A stretch of 62,000 bases of DNA from Phoronis australis (lineage: Eukaryota; Phoronida; Phoronidae): NCBI GenBank assembly GCA_002633005.1, contig NMRA01000113.1, positions 750,556 through 812,555 on the forward strand, written 5' to 3'. Position numbers and translations under genes: made by a program. Below, piece by piece: positions 1-14,200 of this stretch (position 1 is its first letter; each line of letters begins with the position of its first letter). Under the pieces are notes generated by a model. That model was not told where the DNA came from. It did no database searches and saw only the letters and a program-made list of their open reading frames with translations.

Positions 1-480
1 AAGAAACACTGGCCTCACAGTAGTATATGTATTTTACTGTTTAAGAAACACTGGCCTCACAGTAGTATATGTATTTTACTGTTTAAGAAACACTGGCCTC
101 ACAGTAGTATATGTATTTTACTGTTTAAGAAACACTGGCCTCACAGTAGTATATGTATTTTACTGTTTAAGAAACACTGGCCTCACAGTAGTATATGTAT
201 TTTACTGTTTAAGAAACACTGGCCTCACAGTAGTATATGTATTTTACTGTTTAAGAAACACTGGCCTCACAGTAGTATATGTATTTTACTGTTTAAGAAA
301 CACTGGCCTCACAGTAGTATATGTATTTTACTGTTTAAGAAACACTGGCCTCACAGTAGTATATGTATTTTACTGTCTTAAGAAACACTGGCCTCACAGT
401 AGTATATGTATTTTACTGTTTAAGAAACACTGGCCTCACAGTAGTATATGTATTTTTACTGTCTTAAGAAACACTGGAAT
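1..480. repeat. 42-bp tandem satellite, about 11.5 copies
   Basis: A 42-bp unit beginning AAGAAACACTGGCCTCAC is repeated head to tail almost without change from the first base of the window. The last two or three copies carry small insertions (for example TCTTAAG for TTTAAG). A degenerate fragment reappears near 590-615. The array continues beyond the left edge, so its true length is unknown. No coding potential is apparent. The near-identity of units points to recent homogenisation. Confidence 0.97.
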
Positions 481-2048
481 CACAGTTAAGACATTGTAGC
501 AGACTTTTCTGTGGACGAACATGGGTTGTACATTCAGAATATCAATTCAGTGTTCAAAGGTCAAATCTAAATACTAGTCATGCACTTTATTGTTTAGGAA
601 ACACTGGCCCCACTAATACGTGTAAGGCGTATGTTGACTTCTGGACATACCCGACTGCTGCTATGTCCCCTTGAGACAGTTTTTCCTATAAAGTCCCTTG
701 GTTGAACCTCATGAAATTGGACAGGTGTTTCTGTAAAGAAGAAGGACAGCACCTGTCCATTTTCATGCAGCTTTTGGTTGTTGTGCACTCCCTAGTGATA
801 ATTTTAGTATTTGGTTGATCTTTTGACATCAGCCTTTCTATCTGCCAATTGCTTTAAAAATCGTTATGAAAATTGTGTTTCTATTTATGGAAACCTGACT
901 GATGTTGATTGTGGACTGTTCTGATTACTGCTACACCCCTGGTGGCAATTTATTGTTTTGTGTTTTCTTCAGTGTTTTATGATGATTTTTTGTGGAATTT
1001 TGCCTGTAAGATTTTGCGGTATTCATAATTTACCAGGATTGCATTTGCAGATCTTAGTTTGACAAGCACTGTAACCTGTAAACTCAGTTGTGAGCTCTAC
1101 AGTTGCCTTGCTCACTCTAGTGCGTGGAAATGTTTGGAAGTGTGAGCTCTCCTTATATCTTTGTCATTTAGGATGCATTTACGATGCAGTGGGTGGGTTC
1201 CTGTTAGCCAGTCAGCTAGCAGTATGAAAACTATTCTCATAATACATATAGTAACCACTGTGTATTGAGCTCCAATAGACCTTGAAATTTCACACTGCCC
1301 AGGTAGTTCTACTCGTCACCTTACTTATACGTAGAGGTAACGACCGGTGGGGGTGCATGCAAAATCTTGGAGTCAACCAACACTTATCTTGGCCGTTGCA
1401 GCCGTTAAAGTGAAAAACTTGACTAATGAATGTTGTTTTCTTGTGTAAGTCTCTACCTTTTGTAACGAAGAAAAGTCTATTGTCATTTTGAACAATGTAC
1501 GCTCGTGACACCCGCACGCACTATTTTCTAATTTTTTCCGACATCTCTCGGGAGATGATGGCCAATTAGCAGTAGCAAAATTTGTTTGTAAATTTGGTTT
1601 GCTGGCATTAAAATACTAAAAATTTATAATGAAAGGAAAATGAGTTCCAATAATTTGTTATGAGGTGAATGCAACCTCGTGGAATAAGAACAGTTGATTG
1701 AAGAATTGTCAAAAAAGAAAGTGGCCAGTAGATGATGCTACATTTCATGGTGCCGAAAGCTCAGTGATGCATAAGATCGCTCCATAACTTTAGCAGCAGA
1801 ATAACGGTAGATAGCCTATTTTTCAAACACTGGTAAGTAATTTACTTCTTTCAGGCTGAAGTGTAGATTTTAATGACTCTAATTTTGTGTCAGATTTTAT
1901 GTGGCCATTTTTTACCCACATTGGAACAAAGCTGAACATTTGATATACAGCTTTGCATCAAGGCTAGGCATCAGCACTGCATTGCTTTTGTTAGTAGTTG
2001 AATTATTAAAACAAATTGCACCACATGAACCACACATTGTTTTTTCAG
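481..2048. other. Intronic or intergenic DNA, no gene seen
   Basis: No convincing exon is visible. ORFs here are short and unlike PIEZO. A weak extra satellite fragment lies at about 590-615. The segment is presumably the intron that precedes the first PIEZO exon seen, at 2049, because that exon opens in mid-codon. Confidence 0.6.
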
Positions 2049-2215
2049 TGGTGCCCAGTTGATCAACCGCATCATGGTACGTCAGGTGGCTGCGAAGAAG
2101 CTGGCGGAGGAGGAAGAATTGTCCAAGATTAAAAAGAAGATGGAGAAGATTAAGTTAAGACAGGCACGTTTACACCAACAAGCTGTTGTGGAGGATGAAT
2201 CAGATCACTACAAGA
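2049..2215 (+). CDS. Piezo: Piezo exon: coiled-coil/beam region
   Basis: The acceptor is TTTTTCAG and the donor GTGAGT. The exon enters after two bases of a codon and leaves one base over. It reads QLINRIMVRQVAAKKLAEEE, then a Lys/Glu-rich helix (KIKKKMEKIKLRQARLHQQ). This charged heptad-like stretch matches the intracellular coiled-coil/beam segment that precedes the acidic linker in PIEZO. It is the most upstream exon I can see. Confidence 0.85.
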
Positions 2216-5200
2216 GTGAGTAAAACCTGCAGTGGAGAATGATTGGTCAGTTGGATTGTGTTGGCGTGATTAGAAATCAGGTGCTCTGAATTTGATATGT
2301 GAACCTATGTCCCCAGGACTGAGTGGTGTTGAATAATGAGGTCTTTTGACCAGTGTGCAATTTTGTACTCTTAAAAATGCACAGTGAGGCTGTGGTGTGC
2401 TAAGCACATTTTTGTTTTCAAAAGAGTCCATCCAGTTTGAAACGTTGCTAGAAAGCCATATTAAGGTGAACCGAGACTGCATAAGGCAGTTTTATGCCTA
2501 ATTGCTCAAGATGTGTACAGATCACGAAGCCAGACTCATTACACGAACATTTCCGTACCTTGTATACTGGATCTTTGTCTGTTAATAATATTGTTTTACA
2601 TAATTTCTGGTTTATTTACAAGAAATGTCATGTTTATCGGACTTCCAGAATTTAACAGTTTTAGTTAGGTAATACTAGCGCAGCGTTTTTCTTATCCGCA
2701 TCGCAAGTTTTTATGGCTAATAATCTTGCTCAATACTTTTGACAGTTTTGTGCACCCAGCAAGTTGTGGTTTATAATAGTTGTGACTCGCTACTTTACTG
2801 AATTTTGTCTTATCTTAACACACAACTGTTTTGTTACTACTTGACTCATATTGTTCCTTATCTTATACATTTCCCATAATGCATCTTTTTGCCGTGACAT
2901 GGTAAAGAATATTACACGGATACTTGTCAACATTAGCGAGTTATGGGAGTTTGATTCAAATTCAGTCTTCTGTGATTTTTCATAAAGAAGAATCAAAAAC
3001 GTTTATTATGAACTGCCCTGCCACTATGTTTTGGTAATCATGTACATGGATATGTTTTGGTTATCATGTACATGGAGACTGATTTTTTGAGTAGATCTAC
3101 AAGATTTATCAAGGCAAGAAGGTAACATCACTATGTCCTCTGAAGTTAGTGGCCAGAATGATTGATGAAAATATGCATTATGAACACTCCTGTTAATTAA
3201 ACACCATGCCTGCTTGAGGGAATGCTTACCTAGTATTAAAATCAAGTCTTGCCAATAATGGATACCTTAATGGTAAATGATTGTCAAACCGGAAAGTCCT
3301 CGGTTCCATTCTCGGTCTGGATACAAATGAGTTGAGACTATAGATCCCGATGATATGACCAGAAGGTGGCATGTTAGTGTCTAGTGTTCACTGTTATATA
3401 GGAGTTGAGTGTTTTGTGCTGGCTGCATTGCATGTAGTCACTGTGTGGTTTGATTATAATTCCACTTTGACCCTCTTGTTAGGCTTCTTGTGTGACCCTC
3501 GTGTTAGGCTTGTTGCAGTGCTTCTTTTAATAACCTATTCACCTTGTGAATATGTTTTTTACATTGCTTGCATGTTAGAACTTTTGGCAGCCAACATGTT
3601 TTATTATGTAGGTGTTATTCTAAGTCTAACAGTCAAATGACGTGAATGTTTCTGGCTGTTTTATACATTCCTGACCTGACTGTCTATACTAACTGAAGAT
3701 AAAGGAAACCAGGAGACTGGTTATTTAAGACATTCATGACTTGCCTATCCTACGGATAGCTAAAGAGAACAAGGAGACAGCTTGTTTGACATGTTCACAC
3801 CTTTACATGCTACCTATGAGACAAGGAAGCTGGTTGTTTAATATGTTCATACCTGTTCCATGCTATCTATAGGTAAAGAAGACAAATAGACAGGTTGTTT
3901 GAGATGTTTATGACCTGTCCATTTTTTCAATTTCAAATGATATTATGGAGACTAGTTTGACAGGTAGCTGGGTTGGTTGTCTGTGGGCCTGCTGAAAGTA
4001 TTGCTACGTGATTAAGGGACTACAGACAGCAAACAATTAATTAATTGACCTTGTGTACCTGTCCATGTATTTTAAAAGATCTGTCTCCTCACCCTAAGCT
4101 TTTAAAAAACTTTTCTCAAACAGTGTTTGCCTGTTGACAAAATGTCATTTCTCTGTTGATCTCAGAAGTGACATGTGGAATAAAGTGATTTTACATTTTG
4201 GTCCAGCTGTCTACGCCCATGTATCTTGGTGATATTTTAGATGTCTAGAGCAAGCAGTTGTTTGAAGTACAGTACGCCCTGACAGAAGGAATAGATATTA
4301 ATCTGCTCTGTGTCTGCTCTTATTTAGTCATCCGGTCAGGAGGTGCCTACATGTTTGAAGATGACTCTGATGAAGAGGAGAGTGTGTCAGTGTTTGAACG
4401 AATGGACCGTCATGTCGAATCTCCCGACTCTGATAAACCTATGGGACCAATACAGGTGAGGCTAGCGTGCTCTAGCTGTCATTTTTAGTCACACGAAAAT
4501 CACCTAATCGTGAAACCACTTGTATCAAAATAGTCAGTTACTCATTTTGTCAATCTCCAGTGAACATTTTGTTATTGTCAAAATAAATGAACATGTTATT
4601 CAGATTTTTCTGAAGAAGAAATGCTTCTGGTAGTATAGTTGGAGTATTTTTGACACATTTTTCTGAGAAACAAATTTCAAATGTGCTTATGGCGACCTTA
4701 CCAAAACATTTTTGGCATGTCGTATTCGAAAGAAACCCACGTTAAAATGCATGAATGCTGGTAAAGGGCAAGTGTTAACCTCTGGGCAACAATGAGGGTG
4801 ACATACAGCTTACTCTAAATGTAAAAAGCCGATTATAAATGTAGGCAGGTGACCTTATGCCTTTTACGATGCCCCAGTCATGCTTAAGTCACAAGGCTAG
4901 GACCATTGCACTCATCACTTGGTCGTGACTCTGGGGGGCCCGTCAACATGAGGTTCCTCGTGTGTCAAATCTTCAAATCTGCTTGTTATCTAAGGAATTT
5001 GGTAGTTACAGTACTGAACAGTGTGTGAAAAGATTGAGGTTTGTCCGTTTCACAACACTGCGTCATTTTACTTACGGATTTTTTTGCTATAAAAACAATA
5101 GTGACATGCCCAGCTGAAAATGATATGTACATTGTCTTTTTGATTCACTAGCAATACAGCCTAAGCTGTTTGTTATTGGATAGTTGATGTATGGACAAGT

Positions 5201-8200
5201 GTTAACTATGTCAGGGTGTCAGTAGATGCTGTTGTTTACTGTGGACAGTTGTTGGTGATTTCATCTCCTGTGACCATGTAGTTTTACGCTCTCTTGCGCT
5301 GTTCTCTGTAGTTACTGAACGCTGTGATGGAAGGAGGTACTAAGAAGGCTCTCCTTGAACACCAGGCCAGGTCAGGTACCTCGGTGCCCTCTACACAGGG
5401 CACAACTTCACCCACCAGTCCATTCACTCCAACCACTCCCAAGGTGGAGGGTACGTATTTAACACTTCCTGTAGTCTAATACGCCGACCCATTAATTTTT
5501 AGTGATTTGTTTTTTAATTATGAATAAATTATCAGACAGAGTGGTATACACAACACTGCCTTGTTGTACATCAGCTCCCCTTGTCAATCTTTGAATACTC
5601 TGTGTAATCAAGTGTGTTACTGGAGACAGCACAGGTATCTGATATTGTGCTATAGTCTTGATTCCATAGAGGGCGCTGTCCTAGCAGAATTCTGGCATTA
5701 GCCAGCTTGTGCTGGTGTATTTAACAAGTTTGCAAGTTTTAAGAAGGAAGGCAATAAATTTCTAAAGTACTGAAGCAATAGAGAATCCATTCTGTCAAAA
5801 TGATGTATGTTCCGTCAACAATAGACAATTGCTGGTTACTGATACACTTGTCATGTGTCCAGGTGATTCTGATGTGGCAGGTGTGTCACCAGCTGATGGT
5901 CAACTCGTGTTTGATGACAGCACTCGTGTTGGGGAGAGGGACTTAGAGGAAGTGGAGATTAAAGACACAGATGGTGTTGAGGAATCACAGGAAGTGGAAA
6001 TACAGAAAGGTGAAGATGTTCACTTTATAGCAGATGTGATGAGAAGTTGTCATGTATTTTTTTACCATAATTCTGTTGAACTCCATTTTAGTATTCAGCA
6101 GTAGTGATTTAAGTAACCTTTTGACCAGGTTTTGAAATGTAGGAATTCAATTACTGTTTTCCAGCTGGATGCTGTGAGCGGATTACAGATTTTTTCCGCC
6201 TTGTCTGGGCCATAATTTGTAGTTTAGTTGACTCTGGAATACGACTGATGAACAAGATCTCACAAGACTACCGCCTTGTTGCTAAGATACTGGACAAAGA
6301 TAAAGCAAATGTAAAACAAGGTTTGATTGTAAGTATTCAAATGTTAAATTTACAGTTTGTGTCGAAAGTCATGAAGTAATTTTTTGATAAAGATCTTTGA
6401 AATTATTTGGTCATTCGACTTTTGAATCGTGCTGTGATGTGAAGTAATGAGTTGAGTTGGTGGAGTTCAAGAGGGTACTATATCAAGTCACACGTTTCTT
6501 CATTTTGTTACGCTTTCAGATGCAGACGGCTGCTCCAGGTGCTAATGATGTTGACAGGCAAGAGTTGGCAGATAGTGCTCCCAGGTGGTGGTAAACTTAA
6601 CTAAATCTTCATTGTGTTTTTGATCGTGGCAGCTGAATATTAATGTATAAGATCAACACTTTACTCTGCCATTTTGTCATTTCAAATTGTGAACCACCAT
6701 ATTGAGTAGATGCTGGGGCAGTGCTTGTTTTATATCTAGAACCTGGCACTTTCTTTTTTTCTCCTGTACGTTTAATGCAGACCTAACCAAAGTTAAAATT
6801 ACTACCTAGTTTTCAGTTGGTGTCGTTTAATTTGTTTTTAGGAGACAATATTGCTGTCTTAACTTTTATTCTATTCATTTTGTCATCAAGTATGGTATAT
6901 GTGTCTCCTCTAAAGGACTGAAATGACTGATGTATCCATCAACATTAATGAGAGTGGAAATGATGACTCTGACGATCAAGTAGACAGGCCGTCACTCTTA
7001 CCTCTTCCCAGAATATCCAGGTACATGTTTTTCCTTAGGCTATATCTGTTAGTTTGAAGAAGTGCAGCGGTACTATGATTTGAGACTGGTATTAATTTTT
7101 TCTTGCGTTCAAGTATGAGTAAATGTACGGGTAGTTGTTTTCATTCGCAGTCCATTCTGTCAGCAGAAAGTCAATTTTGGCTCATTTTTGCGCACCCATA
7201 TATGCAGTGCACGCCAAAAGTATTCAGACAAAGTAATTTGTGGTTCCCCAAGCTGAATTCATCACTGAGTTGTCAGACGAGTCATTTTTGTTGTTAACAT
7301 AATTTTCTGTCATTACGGGGAAACGGTATTTTGTCTGCTTTTGTCTTGTATCATAGATATGTGTGCGTATGTGTGGATGTTTACTGTAACCATCCTGTCT
7401 GGGTGTGCGCTCGATATTTTTAAAACCACTGATCAGAATGCAAGTATGTAGGGCACCATTAGCTTGATGCATGGCACTTTTCAATCTTCCCAGCCCTCAG
7501 GCCCAGGAGGCCAGGTGTTTTCACTGGTTTGGGGGATTACCCATTACTGTATGATATGTATAGAACTGCTGGACTTATTTCAACGACACAAGGTATTTGA
7601 TGACAATCCACTTGCACTAGCTGACTTTGTAGCAGATTTGGCCATTTCAGACTTGAAAAAGGACCTCTCTCTTTTGAGAGAAGAGAGTTTCATGATGGTG
7701 TGTAGACAACGGATTGATGGATTTCAATGAAACTTGACACATTTATATGTGAAGGCAAGTGTGCTGGACCCGTTAATTTTCGTTTGGATTCGACATCCAC
7801 AGCATTCCCTGGTGGCCATTTTGTCTGGTTGTTCTGTTGTCCAGTTGTCTGTTTGATGGCTTGAAAACCCCAGGCCATATTTTTGATGAAATTTTGCATA
7901 AGTGTGCAGGTGCCTGCCATAATTTGGCACAATGTGCTGGTGCCTGTCATGACTAGTCCTACATGAGACTTAAATCATCTAGTTCTGGTAGTCTAGCTTA
8001 GTTTCATGTGGTATTTGAGATGCATTTGTATGCCTCCTAACTATGCTAATGTATTGTAGGAACTAAACGACAATGCTATTTGAACATCACCTACAATATT
8101 AAATAAAGTGCAGTTGTATACGTTGACAACTTTTAGATGTGAAAACGAAAAATTCTGCAAATAGGTGACCTTTGCAATAATGGCTACCTTGCGGGCTTAT

Positions 8201-11200
8201 ATAGCCCACATCTTGCAATGTTATTCCCCAGCACTACGTGTCGATACAGCTCTCGACGCTGAGCTGAACGCCAAGTCGCATTTGGTGACCTGGGAAAATT
8301 TTCAGGTCACCAAATGAGATCTGAGGTCGCCAAAAAAATGAAAATCTTTGGCGTCTCCAAGAAATTCTGAGGTTTCCTGTTTGACATGAACTTTCGTTGA
8401 CCAAGAAAAAAATATTTTAAAAAATAAAAAAACGTACAGCTCTAACAGCACGCATTCTCCTTGCACTTCTCTAATTTCCCTGTAAATATACATACACTCA
8501 TTCCTAACTCAGTTATTCCTGCAGCCCACGAACGTCGGATGAGCATGTGACGCAAATGATCGCATGTGCCGAGGGCGTGAATTATGCCGATCTCGCTTGA
8601 TTTTAGCCGAACAATTCTGTCTGTTTACTTCATGTTGTTATTTAAATATGGTGGTAAATGCATCCACTGAATTCACCAAATAAACGGAACAGTTTTGAAA
8701 CAAAGGTAATAAATCTACGAAAAGTGTTAGTAATTTAAAGTTTGGAAGTCAACATGAACCTTGGAACGAATTTAGAGGGAATTATTATTTGACTTTGATA
8801 CTCGTAGTGGTGACACACAATCTGAGCTGACATTGATGACCTGGAGGTTGCTTAATCAAACACTGCAATACTGCACGTGGCTCAGTGATTTGTGGTGGAT
8901 CATTTTCGCCACAAAACTCGTTCTTAAAAACTTTTGGCAATTTTCAACCTACTTTATATTCACATCTATAAGTAGTGTTTCTAACTTGGCCAAGCAATCA
9001 CAGAGATAAGGAATTAGCTTGCAAATTCCACTTTAATCTCTTATTTTACTGCAGTTTGGAAGCGATCGCTGTCCAGATTGATAAGCCTGACCTAGAGAGG
9101 TCTCGTCTCTACCGGTTCTTCAAGGCTGTCTACTACGCGCTCGTCTCTCATACTGAACTGCTGTGTTACTTTGCTATGATCATTAACCAGATGTTCTACG
9201 CTTGTCTCCTCTCCCTCCCGCTCGCCATCATGGTCTTCTTCTGGGGCATGTTGTCAGTGCCGCGACCTGCTAAGGCATTCTGGGTAGCCGTCATCACATA
9301 TACCGAGGTAAGTTTGAATCAGATGTCTAGGTGTCTGTGTTAGATAAGCATAGAACTAATGTTTTGAATGTTGGTGTCAGATTCGTTTTCCATAGTACAA
9401 CTTGTATATTGTATGATCGTTCCCTTTATTTTCAGATCATCGTCGTCATCAAATATTTCTTCCAGTTTGAGTTCTGGCAGGACATCAATCTTTCAGTAAG
9501 TGACGGACCAGCTAACAGTGGGAAAAATGTACTCAAGTTGATAGGACTGGAGATCAACTACAAGTACGCCATGATGGACCTCGTTGTACTTGTCTTAGTT
9601 TTCCTACATAGGTCGCTCCTCAAGGTAAAATGACTTTAAAACAATCACTCCAAATGTCTTTTATGACCTGTCTTCATATCATTTTGCATTAGTAGATTTA
9701 GTATCTAGCAGAAAGTACGTAAGCAGTGTGCAACAAAATGTGATTACATTGACTGCACCTGAGTCTCATCTTTTACTTAACTTGGACAAGCTCTAGTTAG
9801 ACGACACAATTTACTGTCCTAAAAGATCATCATGTGCTTTACACAGATTACAATTAACATTGTTAAGAGTAATGATGAATAGTGATATTAATTATCACTT
9901 TGGAAATGCTTGATATTCCACTTAATCAGGCAATGCATTTGGTTAAGGTAGGTGTATACACTGATCAAATCTCCAGGTTCCTAACTAAAATGAGTAAAAA
10001 GGGAGTTTTAACTAGTTAGACATGATTCTGAAAGTGACAAAAATCGAAAAAAAATTGTTTTTTTGTAGTTCGTTTTTTTTAAAAATCGTATTTTTTAATT
10101 TTCAACAAATCCAATTTTACCTCGAATTTTTTTTCAAAATGCACAGGGATCATCATCAACTATTTCCTTACGCAATATTCTACTTATCCATACCAAATAT
10201 ATGTACAAAATCATTATGATCTTGATTTTGTGGCATTTTTTGTGTGTGAGTTGGGGCAAGCACGCCACTTTTTGTCATTTGGTCACTTTCCGTCCAATAA
10301 CTAAAAATCTGGTCCAGTTATCAAAAAATCCTGGCACGCGATTTTACTTCAGTCCAAGAGGATTTCAAATTTGCAACTTTCGTTAAAATTGACCCACGTG
10401 TTGTGNGTCCTAAAAGATCATCATGTGCTTTACACAGATTATAATTAACATTGTTAAAAGTAATGATGAATAGTGATATTAATTATCACTTTGGAAATGC
10501 TTGATATTCCACTTAATCAGGCAATGCATTTGGTTAAACGTTGTGCGCAAGTTTTCTTTACCAAGTCTGATCTGAAGCACTAAGAAGGGGTCAGTTTTTC
10601 TTAATCACAGATTATAATTATGGTGTTGGCGATGAGTGATTTCTTAGACAAATTTGGGCACACGAAATTTTGGCACCAGTTCAATATATTTATTCCAAAC
10701 GTAGCACAAACTCCCATGAGCATGCGCGTGGGACACGCACACGAATTTTATTACTCCAGTCGAGATAGTTAATTGAAATGCGGTTTGTATTTGATCTGAA
10801 TATCGTCCTTTAGAATGTTAAATGTAGAGTGCTGTTGCTGAATTTGTAACATGCATTGTATCAAGTTTTATTTTTAGCGCTTTTAAACACGTTAAGAATT
10901 CCGCAAAATGATTCACTTGTTTAATTTGTACCTATCGAGCTTGAAATTTTAGAAATCTTGTAGGCACTCTTGCATCTGCAATGCATTTAAGACGGCGTGT
11001 TTTGACAGTTAGTGTTTTATTGTCAGAGACATGGATTGTGGAAGGATGCTGATGAAATAGAGAATGACATTACTGTGGCCAGTAAGATGGAGAGCCGACC
11101 ATCTTCACCCATTCTGGTGAGTGAGCAGTTAGTTGACACAGGTGACACCAGGTGGGGCTCGATCCCATTATAGTTTGGTTGTGTTGTGTCAGATGTGGTT

Positions 11201-14200
11201 GGTGGGACAAGTTGATGTATCTTTCGCCTGATTGGAGATTTATTGTTCATGGATGTTTGAACTACACTTGGTTGAATTCTGTCATGTCTTGTATAGTGAG
11301 TTGTGCAGAATGGTGTTTCTGACTTTGCATAGTTCTTTGAATTGCTCTTGGGTTGAATTTTGGTAAATGTTATCTACTGCAAATTACCCTTAATTACCAG
11401 TGCTATCAAAATGCAGAGTGGACACTTGTCTTAAACTTAAAGTGGCATCATAGAGAACTTGGAGAAGTGTAACATGATTTGCTTAGTCGTGCACACACAA
11501 AAAGTATGTTGCAGTTGGTCGTGCTTTTGGTACACTCAAGTGACTACTAAATGTTGTTTGCTGTCACAGTGGTTGCACTTCAACAAATTATTTGACATGA
11601 CAATCGTTCTGTAAGGGTGTGAAAAGTGAGAGCAGTGTGGTCGATGAAATTCTCAAATTGTGTTACATCTGCTGTAATGTTAACCTTATTTGTTAATATG
11701 CATAGGACTGATACCTTTATCATTTAGTTTATTCAAAGTTGCCAGACCCACATTTGGTTAGGAAGGAAGCTTGAGTTTGAATGAAAACTTTTTCCATTTT
11801 AGACATGGATACCAATCCTGACCTAGGTACAAAAGTACCCAAATGCACGTGTCATTGCATTATCTAAAAATACTCGTGTATCGAATTTTCCAGGACCCCT
11901 GATTAAGTTTTTTCATGATCATTGTTACAGGATGCAAGGTCATGGATTTTAAGGATTTTTTGTACCTGGATCAAAGATTATATTCATTTTCATGTATGAA
12001 ATACAAAATTTCATTTAATTTGAATTTGTCATTTTCTTTGCCAAACTTGAGTCCATCAACTTAAAATTTCATTCTTATTTAAATGTTGGACATTGATCAT
12101 TGGCTGGTTCTGATGGCACTATTGATGTTGTGATTCATAACAGGATAGGGACTTTGCTGTTGACTCCACAGACAGTCAATTATCTCTTGGAGCAGATGCT
12201 CAGTCAGAGCAGCAGAAAATGGTTGTAGAGGCAGACGATAGCGTGGGTCAGGATGGCAACAGCAACATGGAAAAACATGCGACTAAGCGGGCCAAGTAAG
12301 TGACTAATCAGACGTAGCTAGTTCAAGTTACCTGACTCGTTTCAAATTTGGTGTGCCCCCATTATGATTTCTGTCATCGAGTGACACCTGGTGGCCATTC
12401 ATATATCACTATGGTCACCTGGAGTTCACAATGCATGCACCTGTCTAACTTTAAGTCGTGGTTTTTCACTTGTTTAAATAAATACACAAAACGTACTGAG
12501 AGTAGCGTAGCTGAAGTAATATTTCACGAGATATTATTCTGCATATCAACCGAAACCAAAGTATTTATCCCATACGCTTCGAATTGCTAAATTCCTTTCA
12601 TTTTTTCGGCATATTTTTTAATATCTCACTCAAACTGTTTACATGGCGGATCACATCCTATATGTATGTACTTGGGCATTGGGTTACAAGTTTTCTCTAG
12701 TAAAAGAAACAGTTTTAAACGTAACGACTTATTACTTGAAAAAAGATAACGAACTTGAAAACAATCATGGTAATTGTGCATTGAACTTGTAACATTTCCC
12801 AAAAATAGTTAAATAACAGCAATATTTGATATTGTAGTTACAGAGGAATCAACGCCTTAGCTGCAGGCGATGCAATATTTAGCAATTGATAACTGAGACA
12901 GAAGTGTTACATAATTAACTTTTGTTCCAGATGTTACCTTTGGGACCTGATTGGATGTTGAGTGTTATTTTTATTGCTGCAATTTTATTCCTATAGACTA
13001 TTCTGGGAAAGTTTGATGATCAAACTGGCTAACGACATTGAGTTGACATTGACCTACCTTTTGAACTGTTGAAATAGTGTAGGAGGGAAATGCGGAAAGC
13101 AATATCAAATGGCCATATTGCACTTGACTGATTCAACGCGTATGGGATAAAAGCAATATCAAATGGCCATATTGCACTTGACTGATTCAACGCGTATGGG
13201 ATAAAAGCAATATCAAATGGCCATATTGCCCTTGACTAATTCAACGCGTATGGGATAAAAGGCATATGTTTCTAGTGGTTTTTAACATTGATGGTTGGTG
13301 GGAAGTGTTGCTATGAGCAATCACTATGTTGCACAAACCTTCAGTACCCAGATTCTCTCAACTTGTTGACTTGTTAGTGACTACGGTAGGTATAACTAAC
13401 ACATTAATTGTAACTTGTCATTACAACCCAGGATCATAATGGCAGTGAGGACGTGGTAAGATCTAACAGTATTCCATACTTGTTGAGATGTCAATACTTT
13501 AAGGTTTATACCTTTTATGTGCCTATTTAGGTCCGTGTGCTTATATTTGAAATGATGCGTTCTTTCGAAAAAATTTTGTCTATTACTAAGTGTTTTTGCA
13601 TACTAGGCACGTATGCCTAAGCTTCAATTAAATACGCACGCTGCTATTCTTTCTTAAGCTCAGTGTTTTTGTTGGTATTTTGCTCGTTTATAATACCTTG
13701 TTGTTGTTAAACTGAACACATGTTGCCAACATCTACCTTTTAGTAGCAGACAAGTCATGTTGCAACCCATAATATTTAAAAAATTTGCTTTTCTGTTTTA
13801 CGATGAGCGTTTCACATTTACTTAAGGCACTAGGGCCTAACTCGGGGCATATACGGTATTGTCATAGTCACACTTACAAATGAACCATCACCTTAATGAA
13901 AGCCAGTCATCTGAACAGTGCTAGTTTGGTTGTGGAATGTTTCATTGTGTGGCTGTTAGATGCCATGGAAATGCAATACATGGGTCTTGATCTCACGATA
14001 TAGGTTTATTTTATCATCACTCCAACCTGCATGACCTATGACACTGGTTGCACACAGGGGAGCAGTATTGTCTTGATGCAAGAATTAGGTGTCTTCTCGA
14101 TAATGTCACTGAAATCCTACTCAGCAGATTTCTCTCATGAATTCACAAGCTAGTGATAATTTCGATTTGATTTTTGCTTGAAATTTATTTTGGTGAAATC

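Noticed and set aside
1-480. CRISPR-like regular repeats
   Set aside because: The units are contiguous 42-bp copies with no unique spacers, in an animal genome. This is a satellite.
7464-7730. 88-codon + ORF as a Piezo exon
   Set aside because: The Piezo frame entering at 7494 meets a stop at about 7540, and the ORF's own frame cannot join either neighbour without a phase clash.
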